From contig JAVBPY010000003.1 in assembly GCA_031549345.1 (NCBI GenBank), positions 434,001 to 498,000 of the forward strand: DNA of 64,000 nucleotides, in the 5' to 3' direction. Within the stretch, counting starts at the first letter, position 1; each line of letters opens with the position of its first letter. Made by a program: the position numbers and the translations under genes. The notes below the pieces were generated by a model. That model had not been told where the DNA came from and searched no databases. It saw only the letters and a program-made list of their open reading frames with translations. Below, piece after piece: positions 27,213 to 34,185 of this stretch. The DNA comes from CASFRF01 sp031549345 (GTDB lineage Bacteria; Verrucomicrobiota; Lentisphaeria; Victivallales; Victivallaceae).

Positions 27213-28328
27213 ATGCCCGCATCGCTTGAAAAATTACACCATGCCGTATCGCCACCCGGAAAACGCCAGGGGCGGGAGCCCTTTAAGCGCGAAGAACTCC
27301 TTGAGTACGTCCGGGACAAAGTTGTTTCCGGACAATGGGAGCCGGAGGCGCTGATTCCGCCCCGGACATGGTTTGAGAAAAAATTCGACGCTTCCTCCCT
27401 GACGGTACAGCGCGCGTTTGAGGTTCTCCTGAACGACGGCGTTCTGGTCGCGAACGGACGCCAGGGGACGCGGGTCAGCCGTGTGCCGCCGCACCTCGGG
27501 CGCTATGGTCTTGTGCTCTACAGTACGTCGAAGTTGGAGAGCATGTTCTGCCGTACCCTTGTTCGTGTCGCCAATGGGCTGCAAGAAGAAAAGGGGTGCG
27601 ACATCCGTGTTTTTTTCGAGCTCAACGGTTCGCACGAAACCTCCGACTATCCGGCGCTTCTCGAGGCGGTCCGTACCCGTTCGCTGGCCGGGCTCTTTTT
27701 CGCCGCCCAGCCATACCAATTGCTTGAAACTCCGATTTTGGATGATCCGACATTGCCCCGCGTGGCGATTATGGGCAAAACAGGCAGAACAGCCGGCGTC
27801 ATACCACTGACCACCGGGTCCGATGAGCTCTATTCGCGGGCATTGCGTTACATCGCCGGGCAGAATTGCCGTACATTGGCAATCCTTATGTCCAGCTCGA
27901 CAATGGATCCGGAGGTCGAACGCGGCCGTGAATTGCATTTGCGTGCGTCCGTGGAGGCGCTGAACATGCATTGCCCTCCCGAGTTTTACCATGTGTTTCA
28001 GGCCGGAGCACCGAGTTTTTGTGCGTCGGTGGTGCGTTTGCTCTTTACCGGGCGTGAAGCGAATGTTCCGGACTCCATCCTTGTCGGCGATGACAATTTG
28101 CTCCCGCACGTAATCACCGCTCTTCGCGCGATGCTTGGCGAGGAGCGCGCCCGAAGAATTACGCTGGTTTCCCATGGGAACTACCCGCTTGCGCAGGCGC
28201 ACGACTTTCCTGTTAAATACTTCATGGTCAATGTGCGCGAGCTTCTTCTCCGCGGGTTCGGCATCATCGATGATTTGCGTTCCGGGCGTCCTCCTCGGTC
28301 CGGCGACGTTGCGTTTTATGAAGAATAG
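27213..28328 (+). CDS. GntR-headed regulator with LacI-like effector domain (module A)
   Basis: The 371-residue protein has a GntR-type winged helix (about 25-90: EELLEYVRDKVVSGQWEPEA, then LTVQRAFEVLLNDGVLV and a GTRVSRV wing). It is joined to a periplasmic-binding-protein-like sugar-sensing domain of the LacI/AraR type (about 95-360: YGLVLYST, ILMSSS, VPDSILVGDDN). This AraR-like layout is used for sugar regulators. It heads an operon with a pseudopilin, an SGNH hydrolase and a carbonic anhydrase. The palindrome over its own promoter is the likely binding site. The ligand is unknown. Confidence 0.87.
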   Translation: MPASLEKLHHAVSPPGKRQGREPFKREELLEYVRDKVVSGQWEPEALIPPRTWFEKKFDASSLTVQRAFEVLLNDGVLVANGRQGTRVSRVPPHLGRYGLVLYSTSKLESMFCRTLVRVANGLQEEKGCDIRVFFELNGSHETSDYPALLEAVRTRSLAGLFFAAQPYQLLETPILDDPTLPRVAIMGKTGRTAGVIPLTTGSDELYSRALRYIAGQNCRTLAILMSSSTMDPEVERGRELHLRASVEALNMHCPPEFYHVFQAGAPSFCASVVRLLFTGREANVPDSILVGDDNLLPHVITALRAMLGEERARRITLVSHGNYPLAQAHDFPVKYFMVNVRELLLRGFGIIDDLRSGRPPRSGDVAFYEE

Positions 28329-28353
28329 CTCCCCAAATTCAAGGAAAAATGCA

Positions 28354-29256
28354 ATGAAACGAAGACAATTCACGTTGATCGAGCTTCTGGTTGTTATTGC
28401 CATCATTGCGATTCTCGCGGCAATGCTTCTTCCCGCGCTGAATCAGGCCCGCGAACAGGCGCGCCGCAGCAATTGCCGCGGAAATATCCGCCAGCTTGTC
28501 GTGGCGAGCATCAACTACGAGGGCGATTACCGTTATTTGATGCCGATGTGTTTCAACGGCTCCGGCAGCGCCTTCGGGCAATATGCGCCCGACCATGCCG
28601 CGATGGCGCAGACCAACCCGATCTCGATTGCCATGAATGTGTTTTATAAGAACTACATCAGCGGCAAACTCAACACCTACGACGCGATTCCTAAGACGAC
28701 CAATCCACTCTTTGAAAGTGGGCTCAATCAGCCTCCTCTGAGCAAGGTGATGGTCTGCCCCTCCTCTCCGCGTACCAATGTGGCGCAAAAGCATTACGGG
28801 TATATCGGTGGCTCACTTTTCAGTGCAACCAATGGAATCATTGCGCCGACGAACAGCGAGGTGCTAGCCCGCATTGTGCGGACGGCTTCCAGGCAAGGAA
28901 ACATGCCGGCTTCCGGCGGCGCGGCGTTGTGGTATGACCAGGCCCGTCTCCTTTTCGCTCCCACCGGCGGGAACGAGGGCAATTGGGAGCTCACGAACCA
29001 TGTGCGCAGTGGTCAGCCGGGTACGCCCGGCTACCCGGCGGGTGGAAATTCCGGCTCATCGGATGGTTCCGTAAAATGGATTCAATTCGACGGCAGTATG
29101 TTGACCAATAAAACAACACGCGATATTTACGTTAAAGCAAGTACGGCGCAGACGGCCTGTATCCCCTGGAATACGGCATTCTATTTTTTCGCGAACGACG
29201 GAGTTACCGTCTGGACGCAAACGGGAGCACAAACATACGGTTCAAAAGTTCGTTAA
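28354..29256 (+). CDS. Prepilin-type N-terminal cleavage/methylation protein (pseudopilin, module A)
   Basis: The 300-residue protein starts with a class III prepilin signal: KRRQ, then FTLIELLVVIAIIAILAAML and PALNQARE. Cleavage would fall before Phe and leave a methylated N-terminal helix for membrane anchoring or pilus packing. The rest is a beta-rich globular part resembling DUF1559-like pseudopilins of Planctomycetes and Lentisphaerota; the usual H-x9-DG tail is only partly kept (SSDGSVKWI). It follows the regulator by 25 bp with AAGGA upstream. No pilus assembly genes are nearby. The role is unknown; display or capture at the cell surface is a guess. Confidence 0.85.
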   Translation: MKRRQFTLIELLVVIAIIAILAAMLLPALNQAREQARRSNCRGNIRQLVVASINYEGDYRYLMPMCFNGSGSAFGQYAPDHAAMAQTNPISIAMNVFYKNYISGKLNTYDAIPKTTNPLFESGLNQPPLSKVMVCPSSPRTNVAQKHYGYIGGSLFSATNGIIAPTNSEVLARIVRTASRQGNMPASGGAALWYDQARLLFAPTGGNEGNWELTNHVRSGQPGTPGYPAGGNSGSSDGSVKWIQFDGSMLTNKTTRDIYVKASTAQTACIPWNTAFYFFANDGVTVWTQTGAQTYGSKVR

Positions 29257-29272
29257 CGAAAGCATAAGGAGT

Positions 29273-30523
29273 ATGATGAAAAAAGGGATGGTTATTGTTT
29301 TGGCGCTGTTGCTCGGTATAGCGCCGGGGGTGTTTGCTGAGCCGTTGCTCAAGGATGGCGACCGGCTGGCGATTCTGGGCGACTCGATTACCGAAGCGCG
29401 GATTTATGGTATTTACATCAATGCATATCTCACCGCGTGCTCCGGCTTGCGCGATACGCGGGTGATGCTCCTGAGCAAAAATGGGGAAACCGCCACCAGT
29501 TACACCTGGCGCATGGAGGCGAACCAGGCGTTTTACGCTCCGACGGTCGCAACCGTTCTTTATGGGATGAACGACGCCGGGTACCAGAAATACAAGGAGG
29601 AACTCGGTGAGAAATATAAAGAGCACCTCAATAAAATCGCCGTGTTCATGCATGAAAACAATGTAAAACTCCTGATCGGTTCCCCGCCGACGGTGGATAC
29701 GGAATCGTTCCAGCGCGGCAAATTCACCGGGGCGGATTATAACGAAACGCTCGCCGCTTTTGGCGATATCGGCGCGGCGGTGGCGAAAAAAAACAGCGCG
29801 ACGTTCGTCGATGTCCATCATATCATGCGCAAGGCGATGGCGGACGCCAAAGCCAAGTTCGGCGAAAAGTATCTGCTGAGTAACGACGGCGTTCATCCGC
29901 ACCACAACGGGCAGATGGTCATCGCTTACGCCTTTTTGAAGGCGATGGGGTTCGACGGCGCCATCGGAACAATCGAAATGGATTACGCTTCCGGAGAAGG
30001 GAAGGCCACTGCCGGACACAAGGTGTTGAAGGCGGAAACAGGAAAAATCGAATTGGAAAGCACCCGCTATCCCTTTTGCTTCAACGCGGGCGACCACTAC
30101 AGCCGGAATGCGGCGCTCTTGCCTTTCATTCCGTTCAACCAGGAGCTGAATCGCTTTATCCTGAAGGTTAACGCCATTCCCACCGCCAAAGCGACGGTTC
30201 ATTTCGGTCAGTTCAAGCGCAGTTTCACCAGGGAGGACTTGGCTTCCGGGATCAATCTGGCCGTTGAATTTTTGAACGACAATCCGTTTCGCGGGCAGTT
30301 CATCCAGCTTGATAAGCTCATTTGGGAGCGTATGGATTTTGAATCATGGGCAAGCAAATCCGTCGCGTTCGAGCTGGGACAGCGCATTCCTGGCGTTCAG
30401 GGTTCGGCGGCACAGAAGGAGATCATCCAGCTTGCCCGCCAACGCTGGGAAGCCTTGAGCGCCGGCGTCGCCGCCGCGGTCAAACCGATCCGCTACCAAA
30501 TCACGGTAACGCCGGAACGTTGA
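29273..30523 (+). CDS. Secreted SGNH/GDSL hydrolase
   Basis: The 416-residue protein has a signal peptide (about 1-22, ending VFA). The SGNH blocks are visible: block I ILGDSITEA (Ser about 38), block III YGMNDAG, block V SNDGVHPHHNG with Asp and His. Such enzymes deacetylate or de-esterify polysaccharides. The C-terminal ~150 residues form an extra domain without recognised motif. AAGGAG lies just upstream; the second ATG (29276) has better spacing. It is third in module A and probably acts in the periplasm or outside. Confidence 0.87.
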   Translation: MMKKGMVIVLALLLGIAPGVFAEPLLKDGDRLAILGDSITEARIYGIYINAYLTACSGLRDTRVMLLSKNGETATSYTWRMEANQAFYAPTVATVLYGMNDAGYQKYKEELGEKYKEHLNKIAVFMHENNVKLLIGSPPTVDTESFQRGKFTGADYNETLAAFGDIGAAVAKKNSATFVDVHHIMRKAMADAKAKFGEKYLLSNDGVHPHHNGQMVIAYAFLKAMGFDGAIGTIEMDYASGEGKATAGHKVLKAETGKIELESTRYPFCFNAGDHYSRNAALLPFIPFNQELNRFILKVNAIPTAKATVHFGQFKRSFTREDLASGINLAVEFLNDNPFRGQFIQLDKLIWERMDFESWASKSVAFELGQRIPGVQGSAAQKEIIQLARQRWEALSAGVAAAVKPIRYQITVTPER

Positions 30524-30533
30524 GGAAAAAAGA

Positions 30534-31268
30534 ATGAAAATCACGCTTTTGTTTATTGCCGCGATACTGACTTTCGGAATTTCCGGATGTGCGCACGAAT
30601 TTCATGATTCCTTCGGTAAAAAGCCCGCGCCGGAGAAAATCATTGCCTTGCTGTGCGAGGGCAATGCGCGTTTTGTCGCCGATAAAGTCGAGCATGTTCA
30701 TTGTTCTCCCGCGCGCCGGGCGCTTGCCGCGGAGAAGAACCAAGGGGATTACGCCGTCGCAACCATCCTTGGGTGTTCCGATTCGCGCGTGCCGGTGGAA
30801 CTGATTTTCGATGGCGGCATCATGGATCTTTTCGTCGTGCGCGTACCGGGAAATGTGGCGCGCGAGGATGAAATCGGCGGCGTCGAATACGGTGTATTTC
30901 ATGCATTCACGCCCGTGATTCTCGTTCTCGGACACTCCGACTGCGGTGCGGTAACCGCCGCGCTTGCCGGAGAATCCGCGCATAAGCTGGAGGCGCACAT
31001 TCCGGCGCTCCTTGCCCCGATCCGCGCCGTGGTCGAGCAGGTGCGTCGCGCATCGCCGGAACTTGCCGGAAAAGATCTCCTGAACGCCTGTATCCGCGCG
31101 AATGTGGAGCAGCAGATCCGGAACTTACTGTTCCGCAGCGCTGAAACACGCGCCGCCGTGCAGAAGGGGAAAATTCTCATCGCAGGCGGCATCTATCAGC
31201 TTGATTCCGGCAAAGTCGAATGGCTCGATCCGAAGCGGGTCGAGGCTATTATGGCGACGCTGCAATAG
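30534..31268 (+). CDS. Beta-class carbonic anhydrase with lipoprotein signal
   Basis: The 244-residue protein interconverts CO2 and bicarbonate. Zinc ligands are visible as Cys 81 and the Asp/Arg dyad in GCSDSRVP, and His 134 and Cys 137 in GHSDCGAV. The N-terminus is a lipoprotein signal with lipobox ISGC (Cys 19), so the enzyme is predicted to be exported and lipid-anchored, unlike most beta-class enzymes. It is the fourth gene of module A, 10 bp after the SGNH gene. It ends 1 bp from the convergent GNAT gene. Confidence 0.9.
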   Translation: MKITLLFIAAILTFGISGCAHEFHDSFGKKPAPEKIIALLCEGNARFVADKVEHVHCSPARRALAAEKNQGDYAVATILGCSDSRVPVELIFDGGIMDLFVVRVPGNVAREDEIGGVEYGVFHAFTPVILVLGHSDCGAVTAALAGESAHKLEAHIPALLAPIRAVVEQVRRASPELAGKDLLNACIRANVEQQIRNLLFRSAETRAAVQKGKILIAGGIYQLDSGKVEWLDPKRVEAIMATLQ

Positions 31269-31269
31269 T

Positions 31270-31788
31270 TCAGGGCAAAGAACACGAATAACGCAGTTCG
31301 ATAACCGGAATTCCAATGGTATCCTGCTTCCTGCCGTCTTGCGTGAAGCCGCTTTTTTCATAACAGCCAATGGCGTTGGAGTTTCCGGCAAGGACCCATA
31401 GGGAAACCTTGCTGTATCCTGCTTTTTTAAGTTCCGCCATTGCAAAGCGTATTAATTGCGTACCGATTCCTTTGCGCCAATATTCCGGCAGGAGGTATAT
31501 GGCGCGTATCTCCCCTGCGCCGGGAAGATCTTCATCCCGGTAGGGGCCGAATACGATCATTCCGGCGGGAGTGCCGCTTACTTCGGCCAGGAAGTAGTTG
31601 ACACCCGGTTGCGCATCCTCTTGGAGAAGTCGTTTCCACTGGGCGGAACGTCCCGCGTTTTTTTGCGCGATCACTCCGGGCGGGAGCAATTTCGCGTAGG
31701 CCGCGCTCCACGAACGACGTTGAATATCCGCCATCGCCTCACTGTCGGCTGCTTCGGCGCGCCGGATATGTACTGTGGACTCGTTCAT
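31270..31788 (-). CDS. GNAT family N-acetyltransferase
   Basis: The 172-residue protein has the GNAT fold: VHIRRAEAADSEAMADIQ at the start, YLLPEYWRKGIGTQLI (acetyl-CoA pyrophosphate loop, R/Q-x-x-G-x-G/A) and VLAGNSNAIGCYEKSGF. The acceptor substrate is unknown. It is a single gene on the minus strand, convergent with module A. Confidence 0.88.
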   Translation of the reverse strand: MNESTVHIRRAEAADSEAMADIQRRSWSAAYAKLLPPGVIAQKNAGRSAQWKRLLQEDAQPGVNYFLAEVSGTPAGMIVFGPYRDEDLPGAGEIRAIYLLPEYWRKGIGTQLIRFAMAELKKAGYSKVSLWVLAGNSNAIGCYEKSGFTQDGRKQDTIGIPVIELRYSCSLP

Positions 31789-31975
31789 AGTAAGTGTACT
31801 GTTGGGCGGTTATTCAACATAGGCCTAAGGACTCGATTAATTATTGATCAAAGAGGTTTCTAAACGTCCGGTACAATAGCATATGCCGATGGTTTTTTCA
31901 ACTGCTTTTTCTTCATGCACGGCATAAAGTTTTCCAAAAAAGCGGGGGGTGAAAAAGATGTGGAAGAGGAAAAAG

Positions 31976-32052
31976 TGGTAGCGGGTCCAGGATTCGAACC
32001 AGGGACCTGCGGATTATGATTCCGACGCTCTAACCAACTGAGCTAACCCGCC
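31976..32052 (-). tRNA. tRNA-Met (CAT), elongator type
   Basis: A 77-nt minus-strand cloverleaf with anticodon CAT in loop ATCATAA. The acceptor is GGCGGGT/ACCCGCT with G1-U72, the T-loop is TTCGAAT and CCA is encoded. It lacks the C1-A72 mismatch and three G-C anticodon pairs of initiator tRNA. A tRNA-Ile with modified CAT cannot be excluded. Two stem mismatches (27-43 and 51-63) are noted. Confidence 0.9.
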
Positions 32053-32112
32053 ACCGGATACAACTTAATATAACCGTGTTTCCTCAAAAAGCAAGCGAAG
32101 GGTACGATTTTT

Positions 32113-32664
32113 TTAATTTTTCACACTTTGGACCGTCCTGGGCGCGCCCGGCTCCTGCATATGGTTATGAAAGGAGGAGAATCCGCCGTGCGTCCAGACG
32201 AACGAGAGAAAGAAGAATGTAAACTGCAACACCCCCCAGGCCAGGTAAATGGCCAGGAAGGTCCCCGCCGTGCGCAGCGCGGTCGTTCCGAGCTTCCGCC
32301 CCAGATGGAAACGCCATACGCCCCAAAGCATCAGCAGTGTTCCGATATCCAGAAGCCCGAGCGCCAGCACTTCGCGCGACATCAGAAAACGCATCCATGG
32401 ATTCGCCGGGATGCCGAGAAGCAGGTTGAGCAACCCCAAAAGCTCCATCAGCGGATAAGCGCTGCAGAGGAGGAACCAGAGCAAAAATCCGTGCATGGTC
32501 GGTTCGCCAAGCTCAAAAGATCTTCCGTTGCAAACCAGGCAGGCGAGGACGATCACTCCGGCAAGCAGCAGTGCGAATTGATCCCAGCGCCGGTATTCGA
32601 GGTGGAGTTTGTCCTGCACCTTCCGCGAAAGAACCGGCTTTGTTTTTTTATTTGTGTTTTTCAT
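32113..32664 (-). CDS. Hypothetical four-helix membrane protein
   Basis: The 183-residue protein has a basic N-terminus and four hydrophobic segments (about 30-46, 58-85, 98-113, 130-155). No catalytic motif is seen and I do not recognise the family. It lies 4 bp after corA on the same strand, so it may be co-transcribed with the magnesium transporter. Confidence 0.7.
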   Translation of the reverse strand: MKNTNKKTKPVLSRKVQDKLHLEYRRWDQFALLLAGVIVLACLVCNGRSFELGEPTMHGFLLWFLLCSAYPLMELLGLLNLLLGIPANPWMRFLMSREVLALGLLDIGTLLMLWGVWRFHLGRKLGTTALRTAGTFLAIYLAWGVLQFTFFFLSFVWTHGGFSSFHNHMQEPGAPRTVQSVKN

Positions 32665-32668
32665 CGCC

Positions 32669-33622
32669 TCATCCTTTCCGGTTGGTTACATCGCCGGTGC
32701 CGACGCGGCGGACCAGGAGGTAGGTGATGTAGCCGGTGGCGATCATCCCGAGCAGGAGCAGACTGTAGGCGTGCGGCCACCAGAGTTTGTCGGTCATCAT
32801 GGTGAATTCGGACATGCCGCCCAACCCGGTGATCACGTTCAACGGCATAAAGACGATGTTGATGAACGCAAGGTATTTCATGATGATGGCAAGGTTGTTG
32901 CTCACGACCGAAACACGGGCGTCGGACATGCCGGTCAAAATTCCGGTATAAATGCCCGCGAGATTGTCGCACTGTTTGTTTTCGACGGTAATGTCGTCGA
33001 GGAAGTCGAGCTCCTCTTCGTTGAAGCCGATCTTTCCCGCGTCGTTGCGCAGCTTGAGGAGAAGCACCTGGTTGGCGCTGGTCGCACTCTCGTAATACGT
33101 CAGGCTCTTGAGGAGGGTGAACATATTCACCAGCGCCTTGTTTGTTACGGAAAATTCGATTTTATGCTCGATTTCATCGGAAATATTCCGGATCACGCGC
33201 AGGTGTTCCAGGAAATGGTGCGTGGAGTGGTGCAGCAGCCGCAGGAGGATGCCCGGGATCGTCTGTCCGCGCAGGAGTGTCCGCCCGTGTTCAAAAAGCG
33301 GATTCGCTTCCGCCTGGAGGATGATGATCCTGTCCTTGAATAAGAAAGCTCCCAGGGAGGAAACTTTGAATTCAAGGTTCCGCCCCGCCTTATAATAACG
33401 CGGACGCTTCAGGATGACGGCGACATGGTTGGCTTCGTACTCCACACGGGAAATTTCGTCGTCGTCCAACGCCGAAAGGAGGGTATGTTCATCGATACCG
33501 TACGTCTGAATCAAATACCGTTTTTCTTCATCCGTGGGGGAGCTGTAAACTTGGATCATTCCCGGCTTGTCGTCGGTACGGCATACGATTCTGCCGTCCA
33601 CAAGGTCATGATTTCGCAGCAT
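32669..33622 (-). CDS. corA: CorA family magnesium/divalent cation transporter, GMS variant
   Basis: The 317-residue protein has the CorA layout: acidic N-terminal domain, long stalk helix (HHFLEHLRVIRNISDEIEHK onward) and two C-terminal membrane helices. The selectivity loop, normally GMN after the first helix, reads GGMSEF, so Asn is replaced by Ser at about residue 271. The start at 33622 has AGGAGA 7 bp upstream. It is transcribed from a predicted promoter about 200 bp upstream through a leader with a small open reading frame. Confidence 0.85.
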   Translation of the reverse strand: MLRNHDLVDGRIVCRTDDKPGMIQVYSSPTDEEKRYLIQTYGIDEHTLLSALDDDEISRVEYEANHVAVILKRPRYYKAGRNLEFKVSSLGAFLFKDRIIILQAEANPLFEHGRTLLRGQTIPGILLRLLHHSTHHFLEHLRVIRNISDEIEHKIEFSVTNKALVNMFTLLKSLTYYESATSANQVLLLKLRNDAGKIGFNEEELDFLDDITVENKQCDNLAGIYTGILTGMSDARVSVVSNNLAIIMKYLAFINIVFMPLNVITGLGGMSEFTMMTDKLWWPHAYSLLLLGMIATGYITYLLVRRVGTGDVTNRKG

Positions 33623-33682
33623 AGCGTTTTCTCCTGTCCGGAGACGCTGGATCAAGAGGCGGCGCCAAGCGGCGGGGAAGAA

Positions 33683-33799
33683 TCAGCGCGGCATCCTCGC
33701 ACGACCGGTGAAAGCCACGCGCGGCGCCGGATTCCGCCGGAGCGCACACCATCGAGGTCCGGGGTCTTCGTTGTCCTGTTTTCCGTTGCGTTCGCGCAT
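33683..33799 (-). CDS. Putative 38-residue leader peptide of corA
   Basis: An ATG at 33799 with AAAGGA 5 bp upstream opens a 38-codon frame that ends at TGA (33683-33685), 60 bp before the corA start and inside its predicted transcript. The peptide begins MRERNGKQDNEDPGPRWC and has five prolines, two of them in NPAPR. Acidic/proline runs near the N-terminus recall MgtL and related Mg2+-responsive leader peptides. It is too short to judge by composition, and coding has not been shown. Confidence 0.4.
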   Translation of the reverse strand: MRERNGKQDNEDPGPRWCALRRNPAPRVAFTGRARMPR

Positions 33800-33828
33800 G
33801 GCGTTCCTTTATTGTTTCGAGATGGCGT

Positions 33829-33857
33829 ACTATACACGTTGAAAGGTGCTTTCGCAA
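33829..33857 (-). promoter_or_regulatory. Promoter of corA (minus strand)
   Basis: On the minus strand, TTGCGA (33857-33852), 17 bp, TATAGT (33834-33829). The transcript would start near 33822, leaving a leader of about 200 nt before the corA ATG. Confidence 0.6.
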
Positions 33858-33909
33858 GGCGATTTTAAGCGAAATACGTGCAAAAAGAAGTATTTTTATC
33901 CGAAGGGGG

Positions 33910-33938
33910 TTGAATTTTGAATCCGGAGGGGATACATT
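33910..33938 (+). promoter_or_regulatory. Promoter of leuA
   Basis: TTGAAT (33910-33915), 17 bp, TACATT (33933-33938). Transcription would start near 33945 and give a 5' leader of about 240 nt. Confidence 0.45.
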
Positions 33939-33944
33939 ATCCGA

Positions 33945-34185
33945 TAATTATGAATGAAGCAAAGTCCCAATCAAGCGCTTCCGAAGCGCACGCACACCCT
34001 GTTCGGACCGTCCAGTTCGCGACAGGACGCTTCATTCTGCTTCCCGGGGGCCGACTTAGCGGCGTCGGCGGCTGATTCTGCAAACCCGTGGCTCTGCGGC
34101 GTGGTTTGCCTGGCCGCCGACGTACGCGTCTTGTTGCAAGAGTCATGAATTAAAGTACGAAAATCAGAATTACCCCGGAAGAAAA
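33945..34185 (+). promoter_or_regulatory. Long structured 5' leader of leuA
   Basis: Directly visible pairings: GAATGAAGC (33952-33960) with GCTTCATTC (34029-34037) encloses a hairpin GCGCTT/AAGCGC (33975-33989) and CCTGT/ACAGG (33998-34026), a three-way junction. Downstream, GTCGGCGGC (34064-34072) pairs perfectly with GCCGCCGAC (34113-34121) around GCAAACC/GGTTTGC (34080-34109). The same GTCGGC can instead pair with GCCGAC at 34050-34055, so two states exclude each other. There is no U-tract, so any switch would act on translation or on Rho. I do not recognise a known riboswitch class. Confidence 0.5.

Noticed and set aside
33606..33857. An 83-codon minus-strand frame overlapping the corA leader
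   Set aside because: It starts upstream of the predicted transcription start, has no ribosome-binding site and runs into the corA start; the 38-codon frame with AAAGGA is better supported.
33945..34130. Leader region as 6S RNA, SRP RNA, RNase P RNA or tmRNA
   Set aside because: None of the signature sequences (for example GGAAGGAAGCAG of SRP or the GAGGAAAGUCC core of RNase P) is present, and the length and layout do not fit.
33954..34148. A 64-codon frame in the leuA leader
   Set aside because: There is no ribosome-binding site at a workable distance, few Leu codons and overlap with strong RNA pairings; structured leader is the better explanation.
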